Shown: positions 10,309-20,044 of the stretch, piece by piece
Layout of the letters: each line of letters opens with the position of its first letter
Position numbering within the stretch: position 1 is the first letter of the stretch
Source: Aliivibrio fischeri
GTDB taxonomy: Bacteria > Pseudomonadota > Gammaproteobacteria > Enterobacterales > Vibrionaceae
Assembly (NCBI GenBank): GCA_038993745.2
Contig: CP160629.1
Location: forward strand, 62,001 to 126,000
DNA: 64,000 bases
Reading direction: 5' to 3'
Notes under the pieces: generated by a model
Databases searched by the model: none
Told to the model about the DNA's origin: nothing
What the model saw: the letters and a program-made list of their open reading frames with translations, nothing else
Position numbers and translations under genes: made by a program

Positions 10309-11244
10309 TTACGCTTCTGCGTATAGGCGTTCTAAAATTTCTTTCGCGCCATCGTTTAAAAGTTGATCTGCAAGTTGAGTACCTAAAGCTTCCGCGTCAG
10401 AAACCGGTCCAGATACTTCACCACGGATCATCACTGAGCCATCAGGTTCGCCAACAAGAGCACGTAACCAAATTTGGTCACCATCAATTAGTGAGTAGCT
10501 ACCGATTGGTACTTGGCAACCACCTTCTAAGCGGTTATTCATCGCACGCTCACACAGAACTCGGTTTGCTGTTTCTGGGTGATTTAGAGGTTCAAGTAAA
10601 GTACGAAGGCGATCGTCATCTAAGCGAGCTTCAATACCAACGGCACCTTGACCTACAGCAGGTAATGATTGCTCAGGTTCGATTGCACTTTTGATTCGGT
10701 CTTCTAGACCTAAACGAATTAAACCAGCACAAGCAAGAATGATCGCATCGTAGTTACCATCATCCAGTTTTTGTAGACGAGTTCCCACATTACCGCGTAA
10801 TTCTTTGATAATAAGATCAGGACGAGCTTCTTTAAGTTGGCATTGGCGACGTAGGCTACAAGTACCAACAACGGCACCTTGAGGTAACTCATCAATATTG
10901 TTGTAAGTGTTCGATACAAATGCGTCACGTGGGTCTTCACGCTCACAAATCGTAACAAGACCTAGACCTTCAGGAAATTCAACTGGCACGTCTTTCATTG
11001 AGTGAACAGCAAGGTCTGCGCGGCCTTCTAGCATCGCAACTTCAAGTTCTTTAACGAATAAGCCTTTTCCGCCAACTTTTGCTAATGGCGTATCAAGAAT
11101 AATGTCGCCTTTCGTTACCATAGTAACCAATTCAACTTCCAAACCTGGGTGAGCGGCTTGTAGTGCATCTTTAACAAAGTGGGCTTGCCATAGAGCCAAA
11201 GGGCTTTTACGAGTGGCGATACGAACAGGTAATTGCTGTGACAT
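10309..11244 (-). CDS. hemC: Porphobilinogen deaminase (hydroxymethylbilane synthase)
   Basis: 311 residues. It polymerises four porphobilinogens using a dipyrromethane cofactor bound to Cys in [11 protein letters not shown]. Other family signatures are [36 protein letters not shown] and [12 protein letters not shown]. First gene of the hemCDXY operon and divergent from cyaA, as in enterobacteria; the 257-bp gap between the starts must hold both promoters. Confidence 0.97.
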   Translation of the reverse strand: MSQQLPVRIATRKSPLALWQAHFVKDALQAAHPGLEVELVTMVTKGDIILDTPLAKVGGKGLFVKELEVAMLEGRADLAVHSMKDVPVEFPEGLGLVTICEREDPRDAFVSNTYNNIDELPQGAVVGTCSLRRQCQLKEARPDLIIKELRGNVGTRLQKLDDGNYDAIILACAGLIRLGLEDRIKSAIEPEQSLPAVGQGAVGIEARLDDDRLRTLLEPLNHPETANRVLCERAMNNRLEGGCQVPIGSYSLIDGDQIWLRALVGEPDGSVMIRGEVSGPVSDAEALGTQLADQLLNDGAKEILERLYAEA

Positions 11245-11407
11245 AGTAGTATCCGATCAAAATAATTACCTTATCCTACCATTACTTGAGGGTGAGGTGA
11301 AAATACAGGATGACAACAGTGTGATTATGGGTTAAAAACATCAGCGCAAAAGGTAAGGGTATTACTTTTTGTAGTGATGCGCTAAACTTTACGTCTAAAG
11401 TTAAAAG

Positions 11408-11423
11408 TGTTATCTTGATCACG
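11408..11423 (+). promoter_or_regulatory. CRP (cAMP receptor protein) site upstream of cyaA
   Basis: TGTTA-tcttga-TCACG fits the CRP pattern TGTGA-N6-TCACA with two mismatches. The surrounding bases (gtgttatcttgatcacgttttata) closely resemble, from memory, the site at E. coli cyaA P2, where CRP represses cyaA. It is about 80 bp before the TTG start. Confidence 0.7.
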
Positions 11424-11501
11424 TTTTATAGTCGGTATTGAACGAATGCTGTTCAATATTCACCATCATCTTAGATGACAAAGATTAGCTAGGCTTTCTA
11501 T

Positions 11502-14027
11502 TTGCAAACCTATATTGAAACATTAATTGCTCGACAGCAACGCCTCACGGAACAACGTGTAGAGCGAGCTTTAGCACTAATGAAACCACTTGGGCAAGAG
11601 ATCTTCCATCAATTGCCATTGCTATTGCATTTCAATCATTCGGAGCTTCCGGGTTTTGTTGAAGGTGCACCTAGTGGTATTAAACAATTTCATGCAAATA
11701 AAAAGCAGCGTGAGTGGATGGCTCAACTTACGCTTCGTTATCCTCTATCTACTTCAAATCAAGGTAATATTCTTGGTTTGTATTCAATGGGTAGTACTTC
11801 TTCTATTGGCCAAACCGTTGCCAGTGATCTCGATATTTGGGTTTGTATTCCTGAAAATCTTCCTGCCGAGAAAAAAGCACTTCTACAACAAAAATGTGAT
11901 GCACTCACCGAGTGGGCATTGCAATTTTATATTGAAGCTAACTTCTTCTTAATGGAGCAGAATCGCTTTAGAGATGCGTATTCTGAAGAGATGACAGGTG
12001 ATAACTGTGGTTCTTCACAACATCTTCTTTTGCTTGATGAGTTTTATCGTACCGCCGTATGTCTTGGTGGACAGCAATTGCTATGGCAAATTATCCCTCC
12101 AGAAATGGAAGAAAGTTATGATGATTATGTCGATCAGTTGTGTGAGCAAGGGATTATTCAGCGTGACCAATGGATTGATTTTGGTCGTCTTAACCATATT
12201 CCTGCAGAAGAGTATTTTGGCTCGAGTTTATGGCAACTATATAAAAGTATCGATTCACCGTTTAAATCGGTGTTAAAAGCGATCTTATTAGAAGCTTATT
12301 CTTGGGAGTACCCGCATACACAACTATTAAGCATTGATAGTAAACGCCGATTCTTTGCCGATGATCCCGATCTTTATGGGATGGATGCGTACTACCTGAT
12401 GCTTGAGAAAGTGACTCGTTATCTTGAACGAACCAATGATATGTCTCGTTTAGAGTTGGTTCGTCGTAGTTTCTATTTGAAAACACATGAGAAGCTTTCA
12501 AGAAGACAAGGTCAAGGCTCAGTTGAATGGCGTCGTAAGGCGTTAAGTGAGTTAACGACACAATGGGGATGGAGCTCTGAATACATTACAGAGTTAGACT
12601 CTCGTCGTACTTGGAAAGTAGAACAGGTGAAGAAATCACACCACGATCTGCTTGAAGCCTTGATGCAAAGTTACCGAAATTTGATCCGTTTTGCGCGTAA
12701 TAATGACATAACGTCGTCGATCAGCCCTGAAGATATCAGTATTCTTGCTCGTAAGCTTTATGCTGCATTTGAAGAACTTCCAGGTAAGGTAACGCTACTT
12801 AATCCTCAGATTTCACCAGATTTACACGAAGCGGATTTAAGTTTTATTGAGGTGCCAGAAGACAGTATTAATAAAGCTGGCTGGTACGTTTATAAAAAAC
12901 CATTAATTGCTAAAGAATTAATGGGCGCTAAATTTTTAGAGCATAACCGATATTTAAGTAAATTAGTGGCATGGGCGTTCTTTAATGGCCTACTAACTGA
13001 ATCAACACGTTTGGATGCCGTGGTTCGTGATGCTGATTTGAATATCGATAAGTTCTACCAAATGGTGAGCGATTTAAGAAACACTTTCTCTGTGTACTTA
13101 CCGCAGCCAACCAAAGAAGAATTAGGCAGTCCTTGTGAAGTTCGCCAACTTTCTATTTTTATTAATTTAGAAAACGATCCAACAGAGCGATTGAAACTGA
13201 AACCTGAGCGTATGAACCAGGCTGATGCGGATATTTTTAGTTGTGGCAGTGAGCAAAACAACCTAATTGGCAGCGTTGATTTAGTGTATCGAAATTCATG
13301 GCATGAAGTGAGAACACTAAACTTTAGCGGTGAAACCGCCATTCTTGATGCGTTAAAAACCGTATTGTGCAAAATGCACCAAGATGCTGCTCGTCCAGAA
13401 TCTGTGGATGTGTTTTGTTATAGCAAACAGATGCGTGGCATTATTCGTAATAACATTTATCAACTGCTGGCTGAGTGTATTGAGCTTCGTTTAAAGCCTG
13501 TTGAAAATAACGAAAAACGTCGTCGTTTCAAAGGCATCAAAATTGGTTCAACCATGTATGGATTGTTCTTTGAGCGTCGTGGTGTATCGATTCAAAAACT
13601 GGAAGATTCCGTTCAGTTTTATTCGAGTATTTCTACCAATAAGGCGATTGGTTCAACCACCATACCTTTGGGTGATAACAGTGGTGTGGTTATCCCTGAT
13701 GCGGTGGATTCATTTGCGAGTGAAGGTTTGATCCAATTCTTCTTTGATGATTCGCAAAATGATGACGATGGTTTCAATATTTATGTCTTAGATGAAGAGA
13801 ATAAGATTGAAATCTATCACCAATGTTATGGCAGCAAAGATGATATGGTGAACAGCATTAATCACTATTACACTTCAAGTCGTAATAACGAAGATTTGTC
13901 CAATCCAGATAAGGTGAACTTTAACTTACCTCAGTTTTATGAGGTGGTGTATGGTGATACACAAGAGGCGTCGATTCATTCATATCGTAGTGGACAGCAA
14001 CACGCGAAAGTAAAACAAGTCATCTAA
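11502..14027 (+). CDS. cyaA: Class I adenylate cyclase
   Basis: 841 residues (E. coli 848). It makes cAMP from ATP. The N-terminal catalytic domain carries the nucleotidyltransferase-type motif around GSTSSIGQTVASDLDIWVC; the C-terminal half is the regulatory domain. The start is TTG: the reading MQTYIETLIARQQRL aligns with E. coli CyaA, which also uses TTG, a choice known to limit expression there. The ribosome site (taggc) is weak, in line with low translation. A cyaY gene, often adjacent in relatives, is not seen in the window. Confidence 0.96.
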   Translation: MQTYIETLIARQQRLTEQRVERALALMKPLGQEIFHQLPLLLHFNHSELPGFVEGAPSGIKQFHANKKQREWMAQLTLRYPLSTSNQGNILGLYSMGSTSSIGQTVASDLDIWVCIPENLPAEKKALLQQKCDALTEWALQFYIEANFFLMEQNRFRDAYSEEMTGDNCGSSQHLLLLDEFYRTAVCLGGQQLLWQIIPPEMEESYDDYVDQLCEQGIIQRDQWIDFGRLNHIPAEEYFGSSLWQLYKSIDSPFKSVLKAILLEAYSWEYPHTQLLSIDSKRRFFADDPDLYGMDAYYLMLEKVTRYLERTNDMSRLELVRRSFYLKTHEKLSRRQGQGSVEWRRKALSELTTQWGWSSEYITELDSRRTWKVEQVKKSHHDLLEALMQSYRNLIRFARNNDITSSISPEDISILARKLYAAFEELPGKVTLLNPQISPDLHEADLSFIEVPEDSINKAGWYVYKKPLIAKELMGAKFLEHNRYLSKLVAWAFFNGLLTESTRLDAVVRDADLNIDKFYQMVSDLRNTFSVYLPQPTKEELGSPCEVRQLSIFINLENDPTERLKLKPERMNQADADIFSCGSEQNNLIGSVDLVYRNSWHEVRTLNFSGETAILDALKTVLCKMHQDAARPESVDVFCYSKQMRGIIRNNIYQLLAECIELRLKPVENNEKRRRFKGIKIGSTMYGLFFERRGVSIQKLEDSVQFYSSISTNKAIGSTTIPLGDNSGVVIPDAVDSFASEGLIQFFFDDSQNDDDGFNIYVLDEENKIEIYHQCYGSKDDMVNSINHYYTSSRNNEDLSNPDKVNFNLPQFYEVVYGDTQEASIHSYRSGQQHAKVKQVI

Positions 14028-14037
14028 AAAGCAAAAA

Positions 14038-14064
14038 GAGACCCGAGATTTGGGTCTCACTTCA
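14038..14064 (+). terminator. Hairpin after cyaA, possible terminator
   Basis: Perfect 7-bp stem GAGACCC / GGGTCTC. The following tract (acttcattt) is poor in T, so it may be a weak terminator or an RNA 3-prime stabiliser. Confidence 0.5.
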
Positions 14065-14086
14065 TTTCAGTATATACTCCGTCTAC

Positions 14087-14102
14087 ATGTATAAATAACC
14101 AG
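14087..14102 (+). promoter_or_regulatory. Putative LexA box upstream of uvrD
   Basis: ATGTATAAATAACCAG matches 13 of 16 positions of the E. coli uvrD LexA site as I recall it (CTGTATATATACCCAG) and is 9 bp before the uvrD ATG. It has one mismatch in each CTGT/ACAG half, so SOS control is likely but not proven. Confidence 0.55.
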
Positions 14103-14111
14103 TGTGATGTG

Positions 14112-16313
14112 ATGGACGTTTCTTTTCTTCTTGATGGTCTTAATGACAAACAGCGCGAAGCCGTAGCTGCTCCGTTAGAAAACATGCTTGTACTTGCGGG
14201 TGCCGGTAGTGGTAAAACTCGAGTACTTGTTCATCGTATCGCATGGTTAATGCAAATTGAGCAAGCATCTCCTTTCTCTATCATGTCAGTGACCTTTACC
14301 AATAAAGCTGCAGCTGAAATGCGTGGTCGTATTGAAGAGCTAATGCATGGTAGTGCAGGTGGTATGTGGAATGGTACTTTCCACGGTATCTGTCACCGTA
14401 TTCTTCGAGCTCATTATCTTGATGCAAAACTGCCTGAAGGTTTCCAAATTATTGATTCTGATGATCAACAACGTTTATTAAAACGATTGATCAAAGCACA
14501 AAACTTGGATGATAAAAACTGGCCAGCTCGTCAAGCGGCTTGGTTTATTAATGGTAAAAAAGACGAAGGTTTACGCCCTCACCAAATTAACTCTTTTAAC
14601 GATCCAATTACTCAAACATGGTTGAAAGTTTACAGTGCTTATCAAGAGGCTTGTGATCGTGCTGGTTTAGTGGATTTTGCTGAAATCTTACTGCGTGCAC
14701 ATGAGTTACTTCGTGATCACAAGCATATCCGAGAGCACTACCAAGCGCGTTTTAAGCATATTTTGGTGGACGAATTCCAAGATACCAACAACATCCAATA
14801 CGCTTGGCTACGCATGATGGCAGGGTCAGATTGTGATGTGATGATCGTAGGTGACGATGACCAATCCATTTATGGTTGGCGTGGTGCTCAGATTGAAAAT
14901 ATTCAAAAATTCTTAGATGAATTTGTTGGTGCAAAAACCATTCGTCTAGAACAAAACTACCGTTCAACTGCCAATATTCTAAATGCAGCCAACGAATTGA
15001 TCAGTAACAACACTGAGCGTATGGGTAAGAAGCTATGGACTGAAGGCGTTGAAGGCGACTTAATTTCCATTTATTCGGCGTATAACGAATTAGATGAAGC
15101 ACGCTTTGCTGTCGGTAAGATTAAAGAGTGGCGTGATAATGGTGGTGCGTTGGAAGACTCCGCTTTCCTATATCGTAATAACGCCCAATCTCGTGTTCTT
15201 GAAGAAGCATTAATTCAAGCTGGCTTACCGTACCGAATTTATGGTGGTATGCGATTCTTCGAACGACAAGAGATCAAAGATGCTTTGTCTTACTTACGTT
15301 TAATGAATAACCGTAATGATGATGCTGCATTTGAACGTGTTGTTAATACGCCTACTCGTGGTTTAGGTGACAAAACGTTAGAGACAGTACGTTTTGCTGC
15401 TCGTGAGCGTGGAGCAACCATGTGGCAGGCGAGTATCGCTTTAATTGAAGAGCAAGTATTACCGGGTCGTGCTGCTGGGGCATTAAGTCGTTTTATCGAG
15501 CTAATTAATGCACTAGAAGACGACACTCGTGATTGTCGTCTGCATGAACAAACTGACCAAGTGATTAAAAGCTCAGGTTTGTTTGCTATGTATGAACAAG
15601 AGAAAGGCGAAAAATCAAAAGCGCGTATTGAGAACTTGGAAGAGCTGGTAACGGCAACTCGACAGTTTGAAAAACCTGAAGAAGCAGAAGAGATGACCGA
15701 TCTGACGGCTTTCTTAACTCATGCAGCATTAGAAGCGGGTGAAGGTCAGGCTGATGAGTTTGAAGATGCCGTGCAATTAATGACATTACACAGTGCTAAA
15801 GGGCTAGAGTTCCCACTTGTGTTTATGGTTGGTGTTGAAGAAGGCATGTTCCCAAGCCAAATGTCAGCAGAAGAAGCTGGACGTTTAGAAGAAGAGCGTC
15901 GTCTTTGTTATGTTGGCATGACTCGTGCGATGGAGAAACTTTATATTACGTATGCAGAGATGCGTCGTTTGTATGGCCAAGATAAATATCACAAACCATC
16001 TCGTTTCATTAAAGAGATCCCAACAGAATGCGTAGAAGAAGTACGTATGAAGGCGAAAGTGAGTCGTACAGGGTCATATGGCAGTTATGGTCAAAGCGCT
16101 TCATCAGACAGTCGTTTTGGCCAAAAAGCGGTGAATAATAATTTCAATGAAACAGGTTATGCATTAGGGCAGCGAGTGAAGCATCCAAAGTTTGGTGAAG
16201 GAACCATTATCAACTTTGAAGGCGCAGGACCACAAGGTCGTGTACAAGTTGCGTTTAATGGTGAAGGGATTAAATGGTTGGTTACTCAGTACGCTAAGCT
16301 AGAATCAATGTAG
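14112..16313 (+). CDS. uvrD: DNA helicase II UvrD
   Basis: 733-residue superfamily 1A 3-prime to 5-prime helicase for nucleotide excision and mismatch repair. Motifs in order: Walker A AGAGSGKT, VTFTNKAAAEM, DEFQDTN, VGDDDQSIYGWRGA, QNYRST, the TLHSAKGLEF segment and a C-terminal Tudor-like tail (GQRVKHPKFGEGTIINFEG). An in-frame GTG lies one codon upstream, but ATG at 14112 gives MDVSFLLDGLNDKQREAV as in E. coli. Confidence 0.97.
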   Translation: MDVSFLLDGLNDKQREAVAAPLENMLVLAGAGSGKTRVLVHRIAWLMQIEQASPFSIMSVTFTNKAAAEMRGRIEELMHGSAGGMWNGTFHGICHRILRAHYLDAKLPEGFQIIDSDDQQRLLKRLIKAQNLDDKNWPARQAAWFINGKKDEGLRPHQINSFNDPITQTWLKVYSAYQEACDRAGLVDFAEILLRAHELLRDHKHIREHYQARFKHILVDEFQDTNNIQYAWLRMMAGSDCDVMIVGDDDQSIYGWRGAQIENIQKFLDEFVGAKTIRLEQNYRSTANILNAANELISNNTERMGKKLWTEGVEGDLISIYSAYNELDEARFAVGKIKEWRDNGGALEDSAFLYRNNAQSRVLEEALIQAGLPYRIYGGMRFFERQEIKDALSYLRLMNNRNDDAAFERVVNTPTRGLGDKTLETVRFAARERGATMWQASIALIEEQVLPGRAAGALSRFIELINALEDDTRDCRLHEQTDQVIKSSGLFAMYEQEKGEKSKARIENLEELVTATRQFEKPEEAEEMTDLTAFLTHAALEAGEGQADEFEDAVQLMTLHSAKGLEFPLVFMVGVEEGMFPSQMSAEEAGRLEEERRLCYVGMTRAMEKLYITYAEMRRLYGQDKYHKPSRFIKEIPTECVEEVRMKAKVSRTGSYGSYGQSASSDSRFGQKAVNNNFNETGYALGQRVKHPKFGEGTIINFEGAGPQGRVQVAFNGEGIKWLVTQYAKLESM

Positions 16314-16334
16314 GTTGGTTTTAATTAATAAAAT

Positions 16335-16365
16335 AAAAAAAGAGAGCAGATGCTCTCTTTTTTTA
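16335..16365. terminator. Terminator after uvrD
   Basis: Stem aaaaaaagagagca / tgctctcttttttt with a 2-base loop. It has A and T runs on both sides and could serve uvrD (+) and the small zinc-ribbon gene (-). Confidence 0.85.
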
Positions 16366-16369
16366 TCTA

Positions 16370-16537
16370 TTATTTAGCCACATCTGAATTCATCGTAAAA
16401 GGACTTAAAAATTGTAATTCATTACAATTGTGACATTTAAATTTCTTTGTATTACGTTGAGTGATGTATCTTTCAACAAAACTTCGTTTAGATGGTAATA
16501 GCGGTAGTTCCGCTTTACAGTTCTTACACCTAGCCAT
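16370..16537 (-). CDS. Small zinc-ribbon protein, 55 residues
   Basis: The minus strand from the ATG at 16537 to the TAA at 16370 encodes MARCKNCKAELPLLPSKRSF and continues to a Lys end. Two CxxC pairs (CKNC at residues 4-7 and CHNC at 35-38), spaced like a zinc ribbon, and many Lys/Arg residues suggest a small metal-binding, perhaps nucleic-acid-binding protein. It was found by eye, being short. No family is recognised. It is convergent with uvrD, sharing the terminator. No obvious Shine-Dalgarno sequence precedes it (ggttcaatat), the main doubt. Confidence 0.65.
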   Translation of the reverse strand: MARCKNCKAELPLLPSKRSFVERYITQRNTKKFKCHNCNELQFLSPFTMNSDVAK

Positions 16538-16778
16538 ATATTGAACCTATTTACAATGTTATCAATAGTTTATGATATTTTTATTAAACCAGTGTCACAT
16601 ATTGAGAAATAAATTTCACGGATATATTGCTAATTAAGTATAAAAAAGTGCAATAAATAGGCGTAGATCTAAATATAAAAATTAGGTATACATTTTAATG
16701 TTACAAAATTATACCTAGCTCTTTAGTGTTATTTATTCTTTTTGTTTCTAGCCATGAAAGCATCTGTGGTAAAGATAA

Positions 16779-17633
16779 CTAATGCGCCCAGATAAACCCA
16801 AAAGTAATTGCTTTATCAGCACTAAATTCTTCCCCATATAATCCGACCGCTAGCAAGAACATTAAGCTTGGGCCTATATATTGGAAAAAGCCTAGTGTAG
16901 ACAGTTTTAGTCGAGTAGCTGCTCCAGTAAAACAGAGTAATGGGACCGTTGTGATGATACCGGCAGCGATCAGCAACAGATTTAAGTTCAGCGTATTTTC
17001 ACTAAAATTTGATGTCGCAGAATCAGCAATAAACAATAGATAAATTAGGGTAAGTGGTAACATCACTAAGGTTTCTATGAATAATCCGGTTTGTGCATCC
17101 ATTGCGACTTTTTTACGAAGTAATCCATAAAATCCAAAACTACACGCAAGCGCAATGGCGACAACTGGAATTGAACCAAAGGTTATTAGTTGGATTAGCA
17201 CTCCAGCACTTGCAAATAAAACCGCGATCCATTGAAGCCGTCTTAATCGCTCCCCAAGAAAAATCATTCCAAGAACAACGTTGAGCAGCGGATTAATGTA
17301 ATAACCTAAGCTCGCGTCCAGCATATGTCCGGCATTCACAGCCCAGATAAATATCAGCCAATTAGCACCAATTAATACACTGGTTGTAATTAGATAAGTC
17401 ATTTTTTTCCTATCTTTTAGTGTATTGATAACCGTTGCCCAGCCTTTGGAAAAAGAGAGTAATGCCGCCAAAAAGAAAAAAGACCAAATAACACGGTGAC
17501 TTAAAATCTCTAAAGGAGAGACTTCGCTGATGGTTTTAAAATAAATTGGTGCAATGCCCCATATGGTGTAAGCACCAAGAGCAAATAAGACACCCTGGCG
17601 AGTGCGTTGTTGTTCGAGAGTCGTTGTTGGCAT
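16779..17633 (-). CDS. rarD: RarD family EamA transporter, C-terminus truncated by a frameshift
   Basis: 284 residues with ten predicted membrane helices, starting MPTTTLEQQRTRQGVLFALGAYTIWG; RarD-type (chloramphenicol-sensitive protein) members of the drug/metabolite transporter group. The frame ends abruptly at FGFIWAH. Adding one base at about 16788 continues it as ALVIFTTDAFMARNKKNK to a TAA at 16729-16731, giving 301 residues, the normal length. The real gene is therefore probably 16729-17633 with a one-base deletion (or sequencing error). It is divergent from recQ. The substrate is unknown. Confidence 0.85.
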   Translation of the reverse strand: MPTTTLEQQRTRQGVLFALGAYTIWGIAPIYFKTISEVSPLEILSHRVIWSFFFLAALLSFSKGWATVINTLKDRKKMTYLITTSVLIGANWLIFIWAVNAGHMLDASLGYYINPLLNVVLGMIFLGERLRRLQWIAVLFASAGVLIQLITFGSIPVVAIALACSFGFYGLLRKKVAMDAQTGLFIETLVMLPLTLIYLLFIADSATSNFSENTLNLNLLLIAAGIITTVPLLCFTGAATRLKLSTLGFFQYIGPSLMFLLAVGLYGEEFSADKAITFGFIWAH

Positions 17634-17860
17634 ATGTGAGTTCTTAACAGTGCGAGTAAAATAGAAAAAAGAGATGTCAGGAGTGACACTCTAAAGATAT
17701 TATTATTTTCGCTAGTATATATGACGTTAGAAAAAGATGCTTTTTTAATCGTGTATTGAAGATAATACAGTGTCGAATATGCCGTGTTTTTTCCTATTGC
17801 TCTTTTACTCACCGATAAGCATGGGTAGAATGAGCCTCCCATATTATTGATGAGTTTTTT

Positions 17861-19696
17861 ATGTCCAGCATGATCGCAGAGCAACCAATGGAAGAGGTGT
17901 CGCCAAGTTACACGGTTTTAAAAGACGTGTTTGGCTACCAAGAATTCCGTGTTGGACAAGAAGAAGTCATCAATGCCGTTCTTGATGGTAAAGATTGTCT
18001 TGTGATCATGCCGACAGGTGGCGGTAAATCACTGTGTTATCAGATCCCCGCATTGGTTTTTGAAGGGTTAACGTTAGTTATCTCTCCCTTAATATCCTTA
18101 ATGAAAGACCAAGTTGATCAGCTTAAAGCGAATGGGGTTAAAGCGGAATGCTTAAACTCAACCATTGAGCGTGAAGAGCAAATTGCTATTTGGAACCGAG
18201 TGAATTCGGGTCAGGTCAAAATGCTTTATGTGTCACCTGAGCGAGTGATGATGCGTGATTTTATGGATCGTTTAGAGTCTCTAAACTTGTGTATGATCGC
18301 TGTTGATGAAGCGCACTGTATTTCTCAATGGGGTCACGATTTTCGTCCTGAATATGCGTCACTAGGACAGATTAAACAGCGTTTCCCTAGTGTTCCTATC
18401 ATGGCTCTCACTGCGACTGCTGATGAAGCCACTCGTAAAGATATTCTACATCGTCTTTCTTTGCCTGAACCGCATCAATACTTAGGTAGCTTTGATCGCC
18501 CAAATATTCGTTATACGGTATTAGAAAAGCATAAACCGGTGAGCCAGATCGTTCGTTATCTTGCGACTCAAAAAAATCAATGTGGTGTGATTTATTGTGG
18601 TAGTCGAAAGAAAGTTGAAATGCTAACTGAGAAGCTCTGCAACAACCATATTCGAGCGGCGTCTTATCACGCAGGTTTAGATTTGGATGAGCGTAATTAC
18701 GTTCAAGAAGCCTTTCAACGAGATGATATTCAAATCGTTGTTGCGACGGTTGCCTTTGGTATGGGGATCAATAAATCCAACGTACGTTTTGTTGCTCACT
18801 TTGATATTCCAAAGAACATCGAGTCTTATTACCAAGAGACAGGTCGAGCGGGGCGTGATGGCCTACCAGCAGAAGCGGTCATGCTTTATGATCCTGCCGA
18901 TATAGTTTGGTTAAGAAAACTGGTTGAAGAGAAGCCTGAAGGCCCTCAAAAGCTTGTAGAAAGCCATAAATTGAATGCTATGACCGCCTTTGCTGAAGCA
19001 CAAACTTGTCGTCGTCAGGTTCTTTTAAATTATTTTGGTGAATACAGTGCTAAGCCCTGTGGTAACTGTGATGTGTGTTTAGATCCGCCAAAGCAATTTG
19101 ATGGAACAGAAGCGGCACAAAAAGCACTTTCTTGTGTTTATCGAGTAAATCAAAGCTTTGGTGTTGGCTATGTGGTGGAAGTGCTACGTGGGCTTAAAAT
19201 TGCTCGTATTCGTGAGCATGGGCACGATAAGTTATCGACCTACGGTATTGGCAAAGAACACACCCATGAATACTGGGTAAGTATTATTCGTCAGTTAATT
19301 CATAAAGGATTATTGGTACAGAATATTACGCGCAATTCTACATTACAGCTAACGGAAGAAGCCCGTCCGATTTTAAAAGGACAGGAGCCGTTAGAGCTTG
19401 CGGTTCCACGACTGGATATTGCCGCTAAAACTGCCAAATCAGAGAAATTGAATAATCGTAATTACGATAAGCAGTTGTTTGCTAAGTTACGTAAGCTGCG
19501 TAAATCCATCGCTGATCGAGATGACTTACCGCCTTATGTGGTATTCAGTGATGCAACCTTAATGGATATGGCTGACATTTTACCTACCTCTTATGGAGAG
19601 ATGTTAGCGGTAAATGGCGTAGGGCAGAAGAAACTCGAAAAATACGCAGATCCATTTTTAGATTTAATTGAAATGCACTTAACAGGACAAGGATAA
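17861..19696 (+). CDS. recQ: ATP-dependent DNA helicase RecQ
   Basis: 611-residue 3-prime to 5-prime helicase of the RecFOR pathway. It has Walker A MPTGGGKS, the DEAH box with aromatic loop ([17 protein letters not shown]), motif [12 protein letters not shown], zinc-binding RQC cysteines (CRRQ, CGNCDVC), a winged helix and a C-terminal HRDC domain ([25 protein letters not shown]). The start at 17861 is chosen for length; the methionines at residues 4 and 10 are alternatives. Followed 3 bp later by the DUF3630-like gene. Confidence 0.97.
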   Translation: MSSMIAEQPMEEVSPSYTVLKDVFGYQEFRVGQEEVINAVLDGKDCLVIMPTGGGKSLCYQIPALVFEGLTLVISPLISLMKDQVDQLKANGVKAECLNSTIEREEQIAIWNRVNSGQVKMLYVSPERVMMRDFMDRLESLNLCMIAVDEAHCISQWGHDFRPEYASLGQIKQRFPSVPIMALTATADEATRKDILHRLSLPEPHQYLGSFDRPNIRYTVLEKHKPVSQIVRYLATQKNQCGVIYCGSRKKVEMLTEKLCNNHIRAASYHAGLDLDERNYVQEAFQRDDIQIVVATVAFGMGINKSNVRFVAHFDIPKNIESYYQETGRAGRDGLPAEAVMLYDPADIVWLRKLVEEKPEGPQKLVESHKLNAMTAFAEAQTCRRQVLLNYFGEYSAKPCGNCDVCLDPPKQFDGTEAAQKALSCVYRVNQSFGVGYVVEVLRGLKIARIREHGHDKLSTYGIGKEHTHEYWVSIIRQLIHKGLLVQNITRNSTLQLTEEARPILKGQEPLELAVPRLDIAAKTAKSEKLNNRNYDKQLFAKLRKLRKSIADRDDLPPYVVFSDATLMDMADILPTSYGEMLAVNGVGQKKLEKYADPFLDLIEMHLTGQG

Positions 19697-19699
19697 GTC

Positions 19700-19990
19700 A
19701 TGAGTTTATTTTCAGTCATCGAGTTTGATAAAGAAGTAGGGCGCATTATTTTTGCCATTCCTGAATTCGATTTTGATACCTTTAATGACATGGGGAAGCA
19801 ATTAGTATCAGCAATGGATGCAAAGGTGATAGAGCAGCAAGTGGATGCCGATTTGCATTCATGGCTTATTGATTTTGAAGGAACGCATTTACTGCTACGA
19901 GCTGAGCACTATTCAAACTCAGTGTGGTTAGAAAGTTTATCTTCAGGAGAAGCGCTAGACGAACTGAGCTTTATTGTTGGTTTGTTTTAA
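19700..19990 (+). CDS. Small protein downstream of recQ (DUF3630-like)
   Basis: 96 acidic residues (MSLFSVIEFDKEVGRIIFAIPEFDF), no signal peptide or membrane helix. It resembles the vibrio DUF3630 family as I remember it, which commonly follows recQ. The 3-bp gap implies co-transcription and a possible link to DNA repair, but the function is unknown. Confidence 0.8.
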   Translation: MSLFSVIEFDKEVGRIIFAIPEFDFDTFNDMGKQLVSAMDAKVIEQQVDADLHSWLIDFEGTHLLLRAEHYSNSVWLESLSSGEALDELSFIVGLF

Positions 19991-20007
19991 GTTGCTTAAT
20001 TTTTAAA

Positions 20008-20041
20008 AGAAAACGGCTGTAAATATACAGCCGTTTTTTTT
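20008..20041. terminator. Bidirectional terminator between the recQ operon and glpT
   Basis: Stem aaaacggctgta / tacagccgtttt with loop aata, followed by T8; on the minus strand it also ends in a T-rich tract. It lies between convergent genes. Confidence 0.85.
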
Positions 20042-20044
20042 GGA

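Noticed and set aside
17634..17884. Minus-strand open frame running from recQ start into rarD
   Set aside because: It overlaps two real genes and gives a protein with no recognisable motif; the ATGs and ribosome sites of rarD and recQ explain the region.
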